From Metaruminococcus_A gallistercoris (lineage in GTDB: Bacteria > Bacillota > Clostridia > Oscillospirales > Ruminococcaceae), in NCBI GenBank assembly GCA_904394975.1, contig CAJFNQ010000032.1, positions 1-41,058 of the forward strand: a stretch of 41,058 nt of DNA, read 5' to 3'. The stretch's first letter is position 1. The number at the start of each line of letters is the position of its first letter. The notes below the pieces were generated by a model, which saw nothing but the letters and a program-made list of their open reading frames with translations, was not told the origin of the DNA and did no database searches. Positions 8,653 to 17,075 of the stretch are shown piece after piece. The translations under genes and the position numbers were made by a program.

Positions 8653-10041
8653 TTAAGATTCCGTACTCATTTTTGCTTTATTATCCGGGTGGTCGGGCGT
8701 GTAGCGAGAAAAAATACGGCGCCTGTTTCGCATCCAGTAGAAGATTCCGGTCAGGTCGGCGAGCGCCCATCCAATGGGAACCGACACCCAAATGCCGGTC
8801 GTTCCAATGGCAGGAAAAGCTGACAGGGTGTAAGCGAGCAGCACCCGCGTTCCCAGCGAGATCACCGTGAGAACGACTGACATCGCCGGCAGTTTCACAG
8901 CACGGTAAATGCCGTAGAGCAGGAACAGAAGGCCGATGCCAAAGTAACAGGAGCCCTCAATCCACAGGTAATTCATTCCAATGGAGATAATTTCAGTTTC
9001 GTTTGCGGGGACAAAAATCTGCATCAGCGGCTGTGCGAACAGACAAACCAGCAGACTGATGACAACGCAGAAACAGAACGCGGCGGCAACCGCGCTTCGG
9101 ATTCCTTTGTTTAACCGTTCAAACTGCCTTGCGCCGTAATTCTGGGCGGCAAAGGTGGAAAAGGCGTTGCCGAAGTCCTGCACCGGCATGTAGGCAAACG
9201 AGTCGATCTTGACCGCAGCTGCAAAAGCGGCCATAGTGTTTGTGCCGAAGCTGTTGACTAACCCCTGCACCATCAAAATGCCAAAGTTCATGATCGACTG
9301 CTGAACACAGGTGAGCAGTGAGAAGCTCGCGAGTTCCCGGAAAACAGCGCGGTTCCACTTCATCTCCTGCCGTTTGGGGCGCAGTTTAGGGAAGCGCAGA
9401 AGAGTATACAGCAGGATACCGACTCCGGAAAGATATTGGGACAGGATAGTAGCGGCTGCCGCTCCGGCAACACCCCAGTGGAAGATCAGCACAAATACTA
9501 AATCCAGCCCGATGTTTAAAACAGAACTCACCGCCAAAAAGACAAGCGGCACCACCGAATTGCCCACCGCCCGCAGAAGCGCGGCAAAGTAGTTGTAAAG
9601 AAAGACAGCGGGTATCCCCCAGAAGATGACCCACAAATATGAATGCATGGGCTGTACGACTTCATCCGGCACCTGCATCAGCCGAATGATGACTGCGGTA
9701 CCGCACAAGGATAATACAAACAGGGCCAGCGTAATAGCGGCGATGAACCCGAACGAAAGAAACGCGCTCTGACGAAGGCGGCGGTGGTCGCCTTCCCCGT
9801 AACAGAGAGAAAACACTACACCGGAACCCATGCAGAGCCCCAGCAGAATGGAGGTCAAAAAGGTCATAAGGGTGTAGGATGAGCCGACAGCCGCCAGCGC
9901 ATCCGCCCCCAGAAACTGTCCGACAATGAGGGTATCGGCTATATTGTAAAGCTGTTGGAGCAGATTGCCTGCCATCATCGGCAGGGCGAACAAAAGCAGG
10001 CTTTTTGTGATCCCGCCTGAGATCATGTTGGTTGTTTGCAT
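8653..10041 (-). CDS. MATE family multidrug/metabolite exporter
   Basis: A 462-residue membrane protein with about 12 hydrophobic segments. The MATE signature is clear near the N-terminus (LFALPMMAGNLLQQLYNIADTLIVG), followed by GADALAAVGSS, and a second repeat with QDFGNAFSTFAAQNYGA. It exports drugs or metabolites by cation antiport. I chose ATG 10041 because a GAGGAAG ribosome site precedes it by about six bases and the family N-terminus starts there; the longer frame up to 10188 would cross the promoter. The gene stands alone between two terminators. Confidence 0.92.
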   Translation of the reverse strand: MQTTNMISGGITKSLLLFALPMMAGNLLQQLYNIADTLIVGQFLGADALAAVGSSYTLMTFLTSILLGLCMGSGVVFSLCYGEGDHRRLRQSAFLSFGFIAAITLALFVLSLCGTAVIIRLMQVPDEVVQPMHSYLWVIFWGIPAVFLYNYFAALLRAVGNSVVPLVFLAVSSVLNIGLDLVFVLIFHWGVAGAAAATILSQYLSGVGILLYTLLRFPKLRPKRQEMKWNRAVFRELASFSLLTCVQQSIMNFGILMVQGLVNSFGTNTMAAFAAAVKIDSFAYMPVQDFGNAFSTFAAQNYGARQFERLNKGIRSAVAAAFCFCVVISLLVCLFAQPLMQIFVPANETEIISIGMNYLWIEGSCYFGIGLLFLLYGIYRAVKLPAMSVVLTVISLGTRVLLAYTLSAFPAIGTTGIWVSVPIGWALADLTGIFYWMRNRRRIFSRYTPDHPDNKAKMSTES

Positions 10042-10081
10042 GTGCTTCCTCGTTTCCGGTGAGATGATGATAAAACATACC

Positions 10082-10115
10082 TTATCATGATAATCGGAAT
10101 CGGTATGCTTGTCAA
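10082..10115 (-). promoter_or_regulatory. Sigma-A promoter of the MATE gene with palindrome over the -10
   Basis: On the minus strand TTGACA (10110-10115), a 17-base spacer and TATCAT (10087-10092) form a good promoter. The palindrome TTATCATGATAA (10082-10093) covers the -10 box and could be a repressor site. Confidence 0.7.
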
Positions 10116-10168
10116 TTTGAAAGGAAAACTGAAGAAACAGAAAGTACTTTTCATCCACCCAAAAGTAC

Positions 10169-10200
10169 AAAACAGCCTGTGAAACCACAGGCTGTTTTGT
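10169..10200. terminator. Terminator after the carboxylesterase
   Basis: Perfect 13-bp stem AAAACAGCCTGTG / CACAGGCTGTTTT with loop AAAC. It lies just past the minus-strand stop at 10213. Confidence 0.85.
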
Positions 10201-10212
10201 TGAGGTTTTGTT

Positions 10213-11697
10213 TTATTTGATTCGTCCCATAAAGAAATCTTTCTGGAATGTCTGGTAGATGGTTTCTTTTGCGGGTTTCAACCCCTGTGTGACGCCCAGC
10301 TCCATATAAACAGCGTCTTCCTTGGTGTATGGCCGCCATTCGGGGTGACCGTTTCCGTTCGGGTTGCCGGTTTTGGCAAAGTTTGCATAATAATCCGCCA
10401 TCGTGTTGGAGAGGTCAAAGTCCACACCGGTGAACGGACGCCAGCAGCGTTCCAGTGTCTGGAACACGAACCAGAGCTCCGCCGAGTGGAAAGAGCCGAG
10501 GTCATCGCCCGGAAGCCGGCGGGTGAAGAAGTACAGATACGGCGCTTTTTTGCCGTTTTCTTCCTGTCGCTCCGCAAAGCCATGGGTGGCCGAAATGAGC
10601 CGGTGGGAGGATTTGAAAAAGGCTTCGGCTTCCGCATCGGTCGTAATGTTCCCGGCTTTGAGCAGGTCGTCTGCTTTGTCGCCGAAGTTGATGGCCGCCG
10701 CTTTGCGCAGGTCGTCGATGGTTTTCACCGGCGGGGTAAACGCTTGGCCTTCGTCCTCGTTGCAGCCCAGCATATAGTCCAGGTCGTGGTTTTTTCCTTC
10801 AAACATGGTGTAGGACGGGTCCGCGGTCAGCGAATAACCGTCGTTGATGAGACCAAGATAAGCATGGTTCGCACGGACAAAATCAATGATTGTTTCCGCG
10901 GGGATCTTGCGCATCTCCTCCAAAGAATTCGCGCCCAGACCTTTCATGAATTCAACGCCGATCTGTTCCGCTTCCTTGAGTGAGAGGAAGGAGCGCGCGT
11001 TCCCATGCGGCCACAGACCGCCGCCGCTCTGCAGGATGGCGCGTTTCATTAACCCCTTGGTAAGCGGGGAGCAGACAAGCGCCTGAACGCTGGCAGCACC
11101 TGCCGACTGACCGAAGATGGTGATATTATCCGGGTCGCCGCCGAATGCGGCAATGTTTCTGGAGACCCACTTGAGTGCGGCAATCTGGTCAAGCAGACCG
11201 AAGTTGCCGGAAGCGCCGCCGTTTTCTTTGGTCATTTCCGGATGTGCCAGAAAACCGAGCGCGTGCATCCGGTAGTTCATGGTGACTAAGATCACACCAC
11301 GTTTGCAGAAACCTTCGCCGTCAAACTCCGGTTCGGAAGCATAACCACAGGAGAATCCGCCGCCGTGGATCCAGAACATGACGGGGAGTTTGGCATCCGC
11401 CGATTCAGCAGGAGTCCAGATGTTTAAGTACAGGCAGTCCTCGCTCTGCTCTTCCGGATTGTTATAAAATTCTTTGGTGTAGAAGTCCTCGTCGCGCTTC
11501 TGTACCTCAATGGCGCTGTATTCGTTTGCGAGCCGTACGCCTTCCCACGGTGTGACCGGCTGAGGAGCCCTCCAGCGCAGGTCGCCCACCGGCGGTGCTG
11601 CGTAAGGGATGCCTTTGAACACACTGAACATACGGTTGTTGCCGGGCGTGCCGCGCAGCAGACCGGATTCAACTTTTACTTCTCGAATTGCTGACAT
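10213..11697 (-). CDS. Type-B carboxylesterase/lipase family protein
   Basis: A 494-residue alpha/beta hydrolase of the carboxylesterase type B family. The oxyanion-hole segment WIHGGGF is at residues about 109-115. The nucleophile is Ser198 in FGQSAGAAS, the acid is probably Glu316 in GCNEDEG, and the catalytic His404 lies in GSFHSAELW. The early EDCLYLNIWTP motif is family-typical. No signal peptide is present when translation starts at ATG 11697, chosen for its GGAGGG ribosome site; the upstream in-frame extension carries no family sequence. It hydrolyses esters of unknown type. Next to glycoside-linked genes it could release acyl or aromatic esters from plant material, which is inference. 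Confidence 0.9.
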   Translation of the reverse strand: MSAIREVKVESGLLRGTPGNNRMFSVFKGIPYAAPPVGDLRWRAPQPVTPWEGVRLANEYSAIEVQKRDEDFYTKEFYNNPEEQSEDCLYLNIWTPAESADAKLPVMFWIHGGGFSCGYASEPEFDGEGFCKRGVILVTMNYRMHALGFLAHPEMTKENGGASGNFGLLDQIAALKWVSRNIAAFGGDPDNITIFGQSAGAASVQALVCSPLTKGLMKRAILQSGGGLWPHGNARSFLSLKEAEQIGVEFMKGLGANSLEEMRKIPAETIIDFVRANHAYLGLINDGYSLTADPSYTMFEGKNHDLDYMLGCNEDEGQAFTPPVKTIDDLRKAAAINFGDKADDLLKAGNITTDAEAEAFFKSSHRLISATHGFAERQEENGKKAPYLYFFTRRLPGDDLGSFHSAELWFVFQTLERCWRPFTGVDFDLSNTMADYYANFAKTGNPNGNGHPEWRPYTKEDAVYMELGVTQGLKPAKETIYQTFQKDFFMGRIK

Positions 11698-11758
11698 GTT
11701 TTTCCCTCCATTGTTACTGGATTGCAGATTGTATTCGTTTTTTGATTGGTATAGATTC

Positions 11759-11787
11759 ATTATACTGTAAAAACAGCCTCGATTAAA
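11759..11787 (-). promoter_or_regulatory. Promoter for the carboxylesterase
   Basis: Minus-strand TATAAT at 11759-11764 has a weak -35 (TTTAAT, 11782-11787) at 17 bases. It lies about 65 bases before the chosen start. Confidence 0.45.
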
Positions 11788-11831
11788 AGAGAAAAAGCGC
11801 ATAAAGTTAGAAAGCTAATTTTATGCGCTTT
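11786..11831 (-). terminator. Terminator after the NAD-dependent epimerase
   Basis: A 12-bp stem AAAGCGCATAAA / TTTATGCGCTTT is extended inward by TTAG/CTAA. Read on the minus strand it ends in a T-rich tail. It separates the epimerase transcript from the carboxylesterase promoter. Confidence 0.75.
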
Positions 11832-11887
11832 GCTTGTTTTCGCATGATTATAAAGGCGTATTTTTTAACCAGTAGATAAAAAGCCAA

Positions 11888-12829
11888 TCAGTGGATCATT
11901 CCATGAGCCAGCATGTAATCCAGCGCTTCACGAACGGCGGAAAGGCTGGAATGACGCGGAACGAATCCCAGCAGACGTTTCGCCTTTTCCATAGAAGCGT
12001 TCGGCGCATGCAGAATGTGTTCCAGTGTCTGAGCTGCTTCCTGCGGTGAAACGCCGTTTTTCCATTCCTCGTACGGCAAAAACTGCAGGTTTGCGGTCTG
12101 ACCGAACCATCCCGCAACCGCCTGCGCATACCCCCGCAGGGTCAATGCGCCGGGAGAAACCGCGTGGAATGCCTGCCCGAAGCTTACACTGCCCGCCTCA
12201 ATAGCAGCAAAGAAAACGCCTGCCACATCTTCGGCATGCACATGATGGATGGTCTCCATGCCGAGGTTTGGCAGAGCGACCGGCCTGCCGTGGATCAGCG
12301 CTTCAAACACAGCGGTGTTTTTGTTTGCCTGCGGATTGAGCGGAAGATGCCCCGGCCCGACAATGTGCCCGGGATGAACGACCGTTCCCGGAAAACCGGT
12401 TGTTGCGTAAAGCCGCTCAATCTCACGGGTCATAGCGAGTTTTTGGATGCCGTATTCGCCGAACGGGGTGAGGTCCTGCTCTTCGCTGTACGGCACACAG
12501 GTACTGCTTCCGTGGACCCATACGCTGCCGCAGACCAGATAGTGCGAAACGACGCCGTTTAGCGCGGAAACAAGTTTTTTCATATCCTCCAGAGTAAAGC
12601 AGATCATGTCTACCACCACATCCGGCTTGAGGTCTGCAATCGTTTCCGCGAATGCCGGGTCGGCCCGGTCGATGCTGACCTGCTGCACCTGTTTCCAGCA
12701 GCCGTGTTCCAGATAGGGGTTGGAACTGCCGCGGCTGACATTGATAACCTCATAGCCGTTTTCACAGAGCATAGGTACAAGGTAGGTGCCCACTTTTCCT
12801 TTTCCGCCAATGATGACTGCACGTTTCAT
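11888..12829 (-). CDS. NAD-dependent epimerase/dehydratase (extended SDR)
   Basis: A 313-residue extended short-chain dehydrogenase/reductase. The nucleotide-binding glycine motif GGKGKVG is near residue 8, and a VVDMICFT strand and a VHPGHIVGPG segment follow. The usual YxxxK pair appears as YGIQK, just after the CGSVWVHG strand. Such proteins act on nucleotide sugars or small carbonyl compounds with NAD(P). The AAAGGAG site is best spaced for ATG 12829, although an ATG two codons upstream is in frame. It lies 67 bases downstream of the AraC-family gene on the same strand, so the two may share a transcript. A terminator follows at 11786-11831. Confidence 0.85.
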   Translation of the reverse strand: MKRAVIIGGKGKVGTYLVPMLCENGYEVINVSRGSSNPYLEHGCWKQVQQVSIDRADPAFAETIADLKPDVVVDMICFTLEDMKKLVSALNGVVSHYLVCGSVWVHGSSTCVPYSEEQDLTPFGEYGIQKLAMTREIERLYATTGFPGTVVHPGHIVGPGHLPLNPQANKNTAVFEALIHGRPVALPNLGMETIHHVHAEDVAGVFFAAIEAGSVSFGQAFHAVSPGALTLRGYAQAVAGWFGQTANLQFLPYEEWKNGVSPQEAAQTLEHILHAPNASMEKAKRLLGFVPRHSSLSAVREALDYMLAHGMIH

Positions 12830-12895
12830 ATTCATTTCTCCTTTTGCTGCAATATCGTTTTTTACATATTTTTGAGCGGTTCTTTCCAACATTTT

Positions 12896-13729
12896 TCAGT
12901 TGTTTCTGGTATGATGAGAATCAGAATGGTGCTTTTGGTATTGTTTGGGGGTAATGCCGTAACGGCTTTTGAAAGAGCGGATAAAGTTGCTCTCATCCGG
13001 AAATCCGCAGCGTGCCGCAACGGCAGACACCGGCAGGTCGGTCTGCAGCAGCAGTTCGCAGCCGCGCATCATCCGGTTTTCCAGAAGATATTGTTTGGGG
13101 GAGTAACCGGTCATCTGTTTGAACAGCCGTGTGAGATGGTCCGGGCTTAAGTAGCAGTTTGCCGCAAGCTGTTTGACCGTTACCGGTTCGTCGAGATGCT
13201 GTTCCAGAAAGCGCTGGGCTTCCCACACCTTTTGTGCGGCAGGGGATGCATCCGGGCGGAAAAACACTTCCGGCGCGGCGCGGTAGAGCAGGATGAGCAG
13301 CTGTTCAATCAATCCCATCGCGGCCTGTTCCGCGTAGGGGGCGCGTTCAAGGTCTTCGACTTCCAGCTGTTCAAACAGCCGTTCCGCCGGCCTGCTGTCG
13401 TTTAAGCGGATGCAGTGGCGGAAGGAATGCGGGCGGTTTTTAAACACACCGGCCAGAACAGGGTCCAGCCCAGAGCGTTCCAGCGCATGCGGGGAAAGGA
13501 TGCAGAAGTGCCGGATATAAGGCTGTTTCACCACTTCCAGCTCGTGCTGTTCCAGCGCGCCGATGAGGGTGAGCGTCCCCGGTCCGGCAAGGTACTGCCT
13601 GCCGTCTATTTGGATGCGCACTTCACCCTCTCTTACAAAAATAAGTTCACACGCGGGGTGGGTGTGGCTGTCAATGCGCGGACTGTCTTCCGCGTAGCGG
13701 ATGCGCAGTACAGGAAAATCGTCTTTCAT
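12896..13729 (-). CDS. AraC-family transcriptional regulator
   Basis: A 277-residue regulator. The N-terminal cupin-like ligand domain shows SHTHPACELIFVREG and later a GPGTLTLIG turn. The C-terminal two-HTH AraC domain includes QLAANCYLSPDHLTRLFKQMTGYSP and the signature ending CGFPDESNFIRSFKSRYGITP. This layout is typical of one-component sugar or aromatic-compound sensors. GGGGGAGG before ATG 13729 sets the start. It is divergent from the five-gene operon starting 62 bases away, which makes that operon its most likely target; the NAD-dependent epimerase downstream may be cotranscribed. Confidence 0.92.
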   Translation of the reverse strand: MKDDFPVLRIRYAEDSPRIDSHTHPACELIFVREGEVRIQIDGRQYLAGPGTLTLIGALEQHELEVVKQPYIRHFCILSPHALERSGLDPVLAGVFKNRPHSFRHCIRLNDSRPAERLFEQLEVEDLERAPYAEQAAMGLIEQLLILLYRAAPEVFFRPDASPAAQKVWEAQRFLEQHLDEPVTVKQLAANCYLSPDHLTRLFKQMTGYSPKQYLLENRMMRGCELLLQTDLPVSAVAARCGFPDESNFIRSFKSRYGITPKQYQKHHSDSHHTRNN

Positions 13730-13791
13730 CTGCCTCCCCCTTTTTTCTTTTATTTTAGAACCAGATTGCATGAAAAGCAAGGAGAGATTTT

Positions 13792-15147
13792 ATGTCCACC
13801 ATAACAAAACATGAACGGTTTCACTATGAAACCCCGGAAGCATTCAAACAGGCCTGTCAAGAGCTGAATGCCACGCTGCCCTTCTCCGAACGAACCGAGA
13901 TTTTGGGTCAGCCGCTTGACTGCGGAACATGGCGGATGAAAAACCGGCTTGGTGTTCAGCCCATGGAAGGGTGCGATGGTACCCGTGAAGGCGCGCCGGA
14001 TGAGCTCACATTCCGCCGTTATGAGCGCTTTTCCTGTGGTGGCGCGGCGGTTCTCTGGATGGAGGCGATGGCTGTCTGCGCAGAAGGGCGTGCCAACCCC
14101 CGTCAGCTTTATCTGTGCGAACAGAATTTGAGTGCGTTTTCACGGCTCAATGAACGCATTGACCGGGCGGCTTCGGGCGGTGCTCCTATGAAAATTGCCC
14201 AGTTGACCCATTCCGGACGGTATTCCAAGCCAAACGGTGTGCCGGAGCCGAAAACGGCTGTCCCGATTCCATTTTTGTTTGCGGACGGAAAAGATGATTA
14301 CACGCCGGTCAGCGATGATTACCTCAAACAGCTGGAGGAACAGTTTGTTGAGGCAGCAAAGCTCGCCGCGCGTGCGGGTTTTGACGCGGTGGATGTAAAA
14401 GCCTGCCACCGTTACCTCATTTCGGAGCTGCTCGGCGCGTTTACCCGCCCGGGGATGTACGGTGGCAGCTTTGAAAACCGCACCCGCCTGCTTTTAAACA
14501 TTGTGCGCCGGGTGAAGCAGGAAGCCGGCATCGAGCCGGTCGTCCGGCTGAATCTGTACGATGCGATCCCGTACCCCTTTGGATTCGGCGTTTCCAAGGA
14601 GGATGTACATAAACCGGACATGGATGAGCCCATCCGATTACTTCAGCTGCTTGCCCAAAGCGGGGTCAAACTGGTGGACCTCAGCTGCGGTAATCCGTAT
14701 TATAACCCGCATGTCGGCCGCCCGTATGACCAGGGCGGGTATCTCCCGCCGTCTCATCCGCTGGAGGACACCGCGCGGATGTTATCGCTTATCCGGCAGG
14801 CAAAACAATCTTGCCCGGAATTGACGGTGATGGCGACCGGCTTTACCTGGCTGCGTGAGTTTGCGGCCAATGTGGCGGCCGGAGGAATTGAGCAGGGCTG
14901 GTTCGACCTCGCCGGGTTTGGCCGTCAGGCATTCGCTTACCCGGATTTTGCCAACGACATTTTAAACGGCGGCATGAAGCGGGAAAAATGCTGTGTGACC
15001 TGTTCCAACTGTACTGTCATGATGCGGGACGGCGGCGTGACCGGCTGCCCGGTGCGGGATTCCGGCGTATATGCTCCGCTCTATAAAAAAGGGCGTGGCG
15101 ATAAAGGCTCTCCTGTGGGAAAACAGGTGAAAGAGAGTTTGTTTTAA
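13792..15147 (+). CDS. NADH:flavin oxidoreductase, Old Yellow Enzyme family, with C-terminal Fe-S cysteine motif
   Basis: A 451-residue FMN TIM-barrel protein of the OYE/2,4-dienoyl-CoA reductase group (KIAQLTHSGRY at about 134-144, EAAKLAARAGFDAVDV at 187-202, MYGGSFENRTR at 222-232). The substrate-binding motif that is usually HxAHGYL is K-A-C-H-R-Y-L at 203-209, so the first His is replaced by Lys and Gly by Arg. Cys401, 404, 407 and 419 (C-x2-C-x2-C-x11-C) fit a 4Fe-4S cluster as in dienoyl-CoA reductases. The protein ends there, without the FAD/NAD domains of the long forms. Stop and next start overlap by one base. It probably reduces a C=C bond next to a carbonyl; the electron donor may be the flavoprotein encoded next. 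Confidence 0.88.
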   Translation: MSTITKHERFHYETPEAFKQACQELNATLPFSERTEILGQPLDCGTWRMKNRLGVQPMEGCDGTREGAPDELTFRRYERFSCGGAAVLWMEAMAVCAEGRANPRQLYLCEQNLSAFSRLNERIDRAASGGAPMKIAQLTHSGRYSKPNGVPEPKTAVPIPFLFADGKDDYTPVSDDYLKQLEEQFVEAAKLAARAGFDAVDVKACHRYLISELLGAFTRPGMYGGSFENRTRLLLNIVRRVKQEAGIEPVVRLNLYDAIPYPFGFGVSKEDVHKPDMDEPIRLLQLLAQSGVKLVDLSCGNPYYNPHVGRPYDQGGYLPPSHPLEDTARMLSLIRQAKQSCPELTVMATGFTWLREFAANVAAGGIEQGWFDLAGFGRQAFAYPDFANDILNGGMKREKCCVTCSNCTVMMRDGGVTGCPVRDSGVYAPLYKKGRGDKGSPVGKQVKESLF

Positions 15148-17075
15148 TGGAAAAGAAGATGATTTGCGGTATCCCTCTGGAGAAATACCGCACAGATACA
15201 GTCCTGTTCGGAACCGGCGCAGCTGGGCTTTGCTGTGCCAAACGGCTTGCCGATTTGGGGCAGAGCAATCTGATTCTGCTCACCAACGGCCTCAAAATGG
15301 GCACCTCCCGCAACACCGGTTCCGACAAACAGACCTATTATAAACTCAATCTGTCCGGAAAAACGCCGGATAGTGTATATGAAGTTGCACGTACTCTGTT
15401 TGACGGCGAGGCGGTCGACGGTGACATTGCCTTGACCGAAGCCGCTCTTTCTGCGCGGTGTTTTTACCATCTGGCGGACTTGGGTGTGCGGTTCGTGCAG
15501 AATGAGTACGGGGAATTTGTGGGGTATAAGACCGACCACGACCCCAAAGCTCGAGCGGCTTCCGCAGGGCCTCTTACGGTGCAGGAGATGTGTTCGGCCC
15601 TCTTTGCGGCGGTACAGCGGCAGGGCATCCGTGTAGAAGAAGGGCTCACCCCGCTAAAAATTTTAAAACAAAACGGCAAAGCGGCGGGGCTTCTCTGCTA
15701 CTGGCGTTCAGCCGACCGGAGGAAATCCGCGTTTCGCCTTTACCATGCAAACCATGTTGTGATGGCGACCGGAGCGCCGGCTTCGCTTTATGAAATGAGC
15801 GTGTTTCCTGAGTCCCAAATCGGTGTCAGCGGAGTTTGTTTTCTGGCGGGTGCACAGGGAAAGAATCTCACCGAATGGCAGTACGGGCTTGCTTCTACAA
15901 ATTTTCGCTGGAACGTTTCCGGATCCTACCAGCAGGTGCTTCCGCGTTATGTAAGCACCCTGCCGGACGGAAGTGATGAGCGGGAATTTCTCACCGACTG
16001 GTTTGCGGATGAAAAACAGGCACTGGCCGCCGTGTTTTTGAAAGGCTATCAGTGGCCGTTTGACGCGACCAAATTGCAGCCGGGCGGTTCTTCTTTTGTG
16101 GATATTGCCGTTTACCATGAAATGGTGGAAAAAGGGCGCAGGGTGTTTCTTGATTACCGGAACAATCCGTTTGGTCATCATCGTTTGGGAAAGGAAAATC
16201 TTTCCGAGGAATGTTATCATTATTTAAGCGCGTCCGGCGCGCTGCAGGAAACACCGTTTGAGCGGTTGCAAGCTCTCAACCCGGCGGCGATAAAGCTTTA
16301 CGCCAACCATGGCATCGACCTGCAAAAGGAGATGCTTCCGGTAGCGGTATGCGCCCAGCACAACAACGGCGGCCTTGCCGGGAATTTTTGGTGGGAGACT
16401 GACCTGCCGGGGCTGTTTGCTATCGGCGAGCTCAACGGCAGTCACGGTGTAAGGCGTCCCGGTGGTTCGGCGCTGAACGCCGGGCAGGTGGGTGCGTTCC
16501 GCGCGGCAGAAAAAATCGCGTTTGATTCAGACCTCTTGACTCCATTGGAACAAACGGAAGAGATGGATAAACAGGTGGATGCCATTCGCCGCCTTACTGA
16601 ACAGTTTCTGTCTGACGGCGGAAATCCTCCCGAATCATATAAACAATATGTTGCTGAGCGCAACAGCCGTTACGCGGGGTTCATCCGCAATCCCGCAGAG
16701 CTGGAACGAAGCATTGCAGAGTGCAGTGAGTTGCTTGCGCACCCGGAACGGATCGCGGCAACACCCGAAACACTCACTGAAGCGTTCAACCTGTGGGATA
16801 TGCTTCTCTGTACAAAGGTATACACCGAAGCCATGCTCGACTATATCCGGCACGGAGGGCGTTCCCGCGGTTCTGCGCTCATTGCTGAACAGCTCCCTCG
16901 CCCGGGTGATGCGGTAGCGGTGGAAACCGCACTGGGCGGCATGATTCAGCAGACAAAACTTGATGAACAAACGCTTGCCGTCACCTGCAGCTGGCGGGCG
17001 GTGCGTCCTTTGCCGGACAGCCCCCAGTGGTTCGAACAGGTATGGCGTGAGATGAAAGAAGGAAAAGGCCGATGA
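15147..17075 (+). CDS. FAD-dependent oxidoreductase, fumarate reductase/succinate dehydrogenase flavoprotein type
   Basis: A 642-residue flavoprotein. FGTGAAG at residues 21-27 is the FAD-binding glycine motif, with a following strand ending LILLTNG. A TSRNTGSDKQTYY loop corresponds to the FAD histidyl/isoalloxazine region of FrdA-like proteins. The segment HNNGGL and, near residue 430, SHGVRRPGGSALNAGQ match the conserved His/Arg substrate and FAD contacts of the fumarate reductase group. The C-terminal 150 residues are helical. It has no twin-arginine or lipoprotein signal, so it is cytoplasmic. It overlaps the OYE gene by one base and the next gene by four, so translation is coupled. A reductase or dehydrogenase role on an unsaturated acid or cyclic compound is plausible. 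Confidence 0.85.
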   Translation: MEKKMICGIPLEKYRTDTVLFGTGAAGLCCAKRLADLGQSNLILLTNGLKMGTSRNTGSDKQTYYKLNLSGKTPDSVYEVARTLFDGEAVDGDIALTEAALSARCFYHLADLGVRFVQNEYGEFVGYKTDHDPKARAASAGPLTVQEMCSALFAAVQRQGIRVEEGLTPLKILKQNGKAAGLLCYWRSADRRKSAFRLYHANHVVMATGAPASLYEMSVFPESQIGVSGVCFLAGAQGKNLTEWQYGLASTNFRWNVSGSYQQVLPRYVSTLPDGSDEREFLTDWFADEKQALAAVFLKGYQWPFDATKLQPGGSSFVDIAVYHEMVEKGRRVFLDYRNNPFGHHRLGKENLSEECYHYLSASGALQETPFERLQALNPAAIKLYANHGIDLQKEMLPVAVCAQHNNGGLAGNFWWETDLPGLFAIGELNGSHGVRRPGGSALNAGQVGAFRAAEKIAFDSDLLTPLEQTEEMDKQVDAIRRLTEQFLSDGGNPPESYKQYVAERNSRYAGFIRNPAELERSIAECSELLAHPERIAATPETLTEAFNLWDMLLCTKVYTEAMLDYIRHGGRSRGSALIAEQLPRPGDAVAVETALGGMIQQTKLDEQTLAVTCSWRAVRPLPDSPQWFEQVWREMKEGKGR

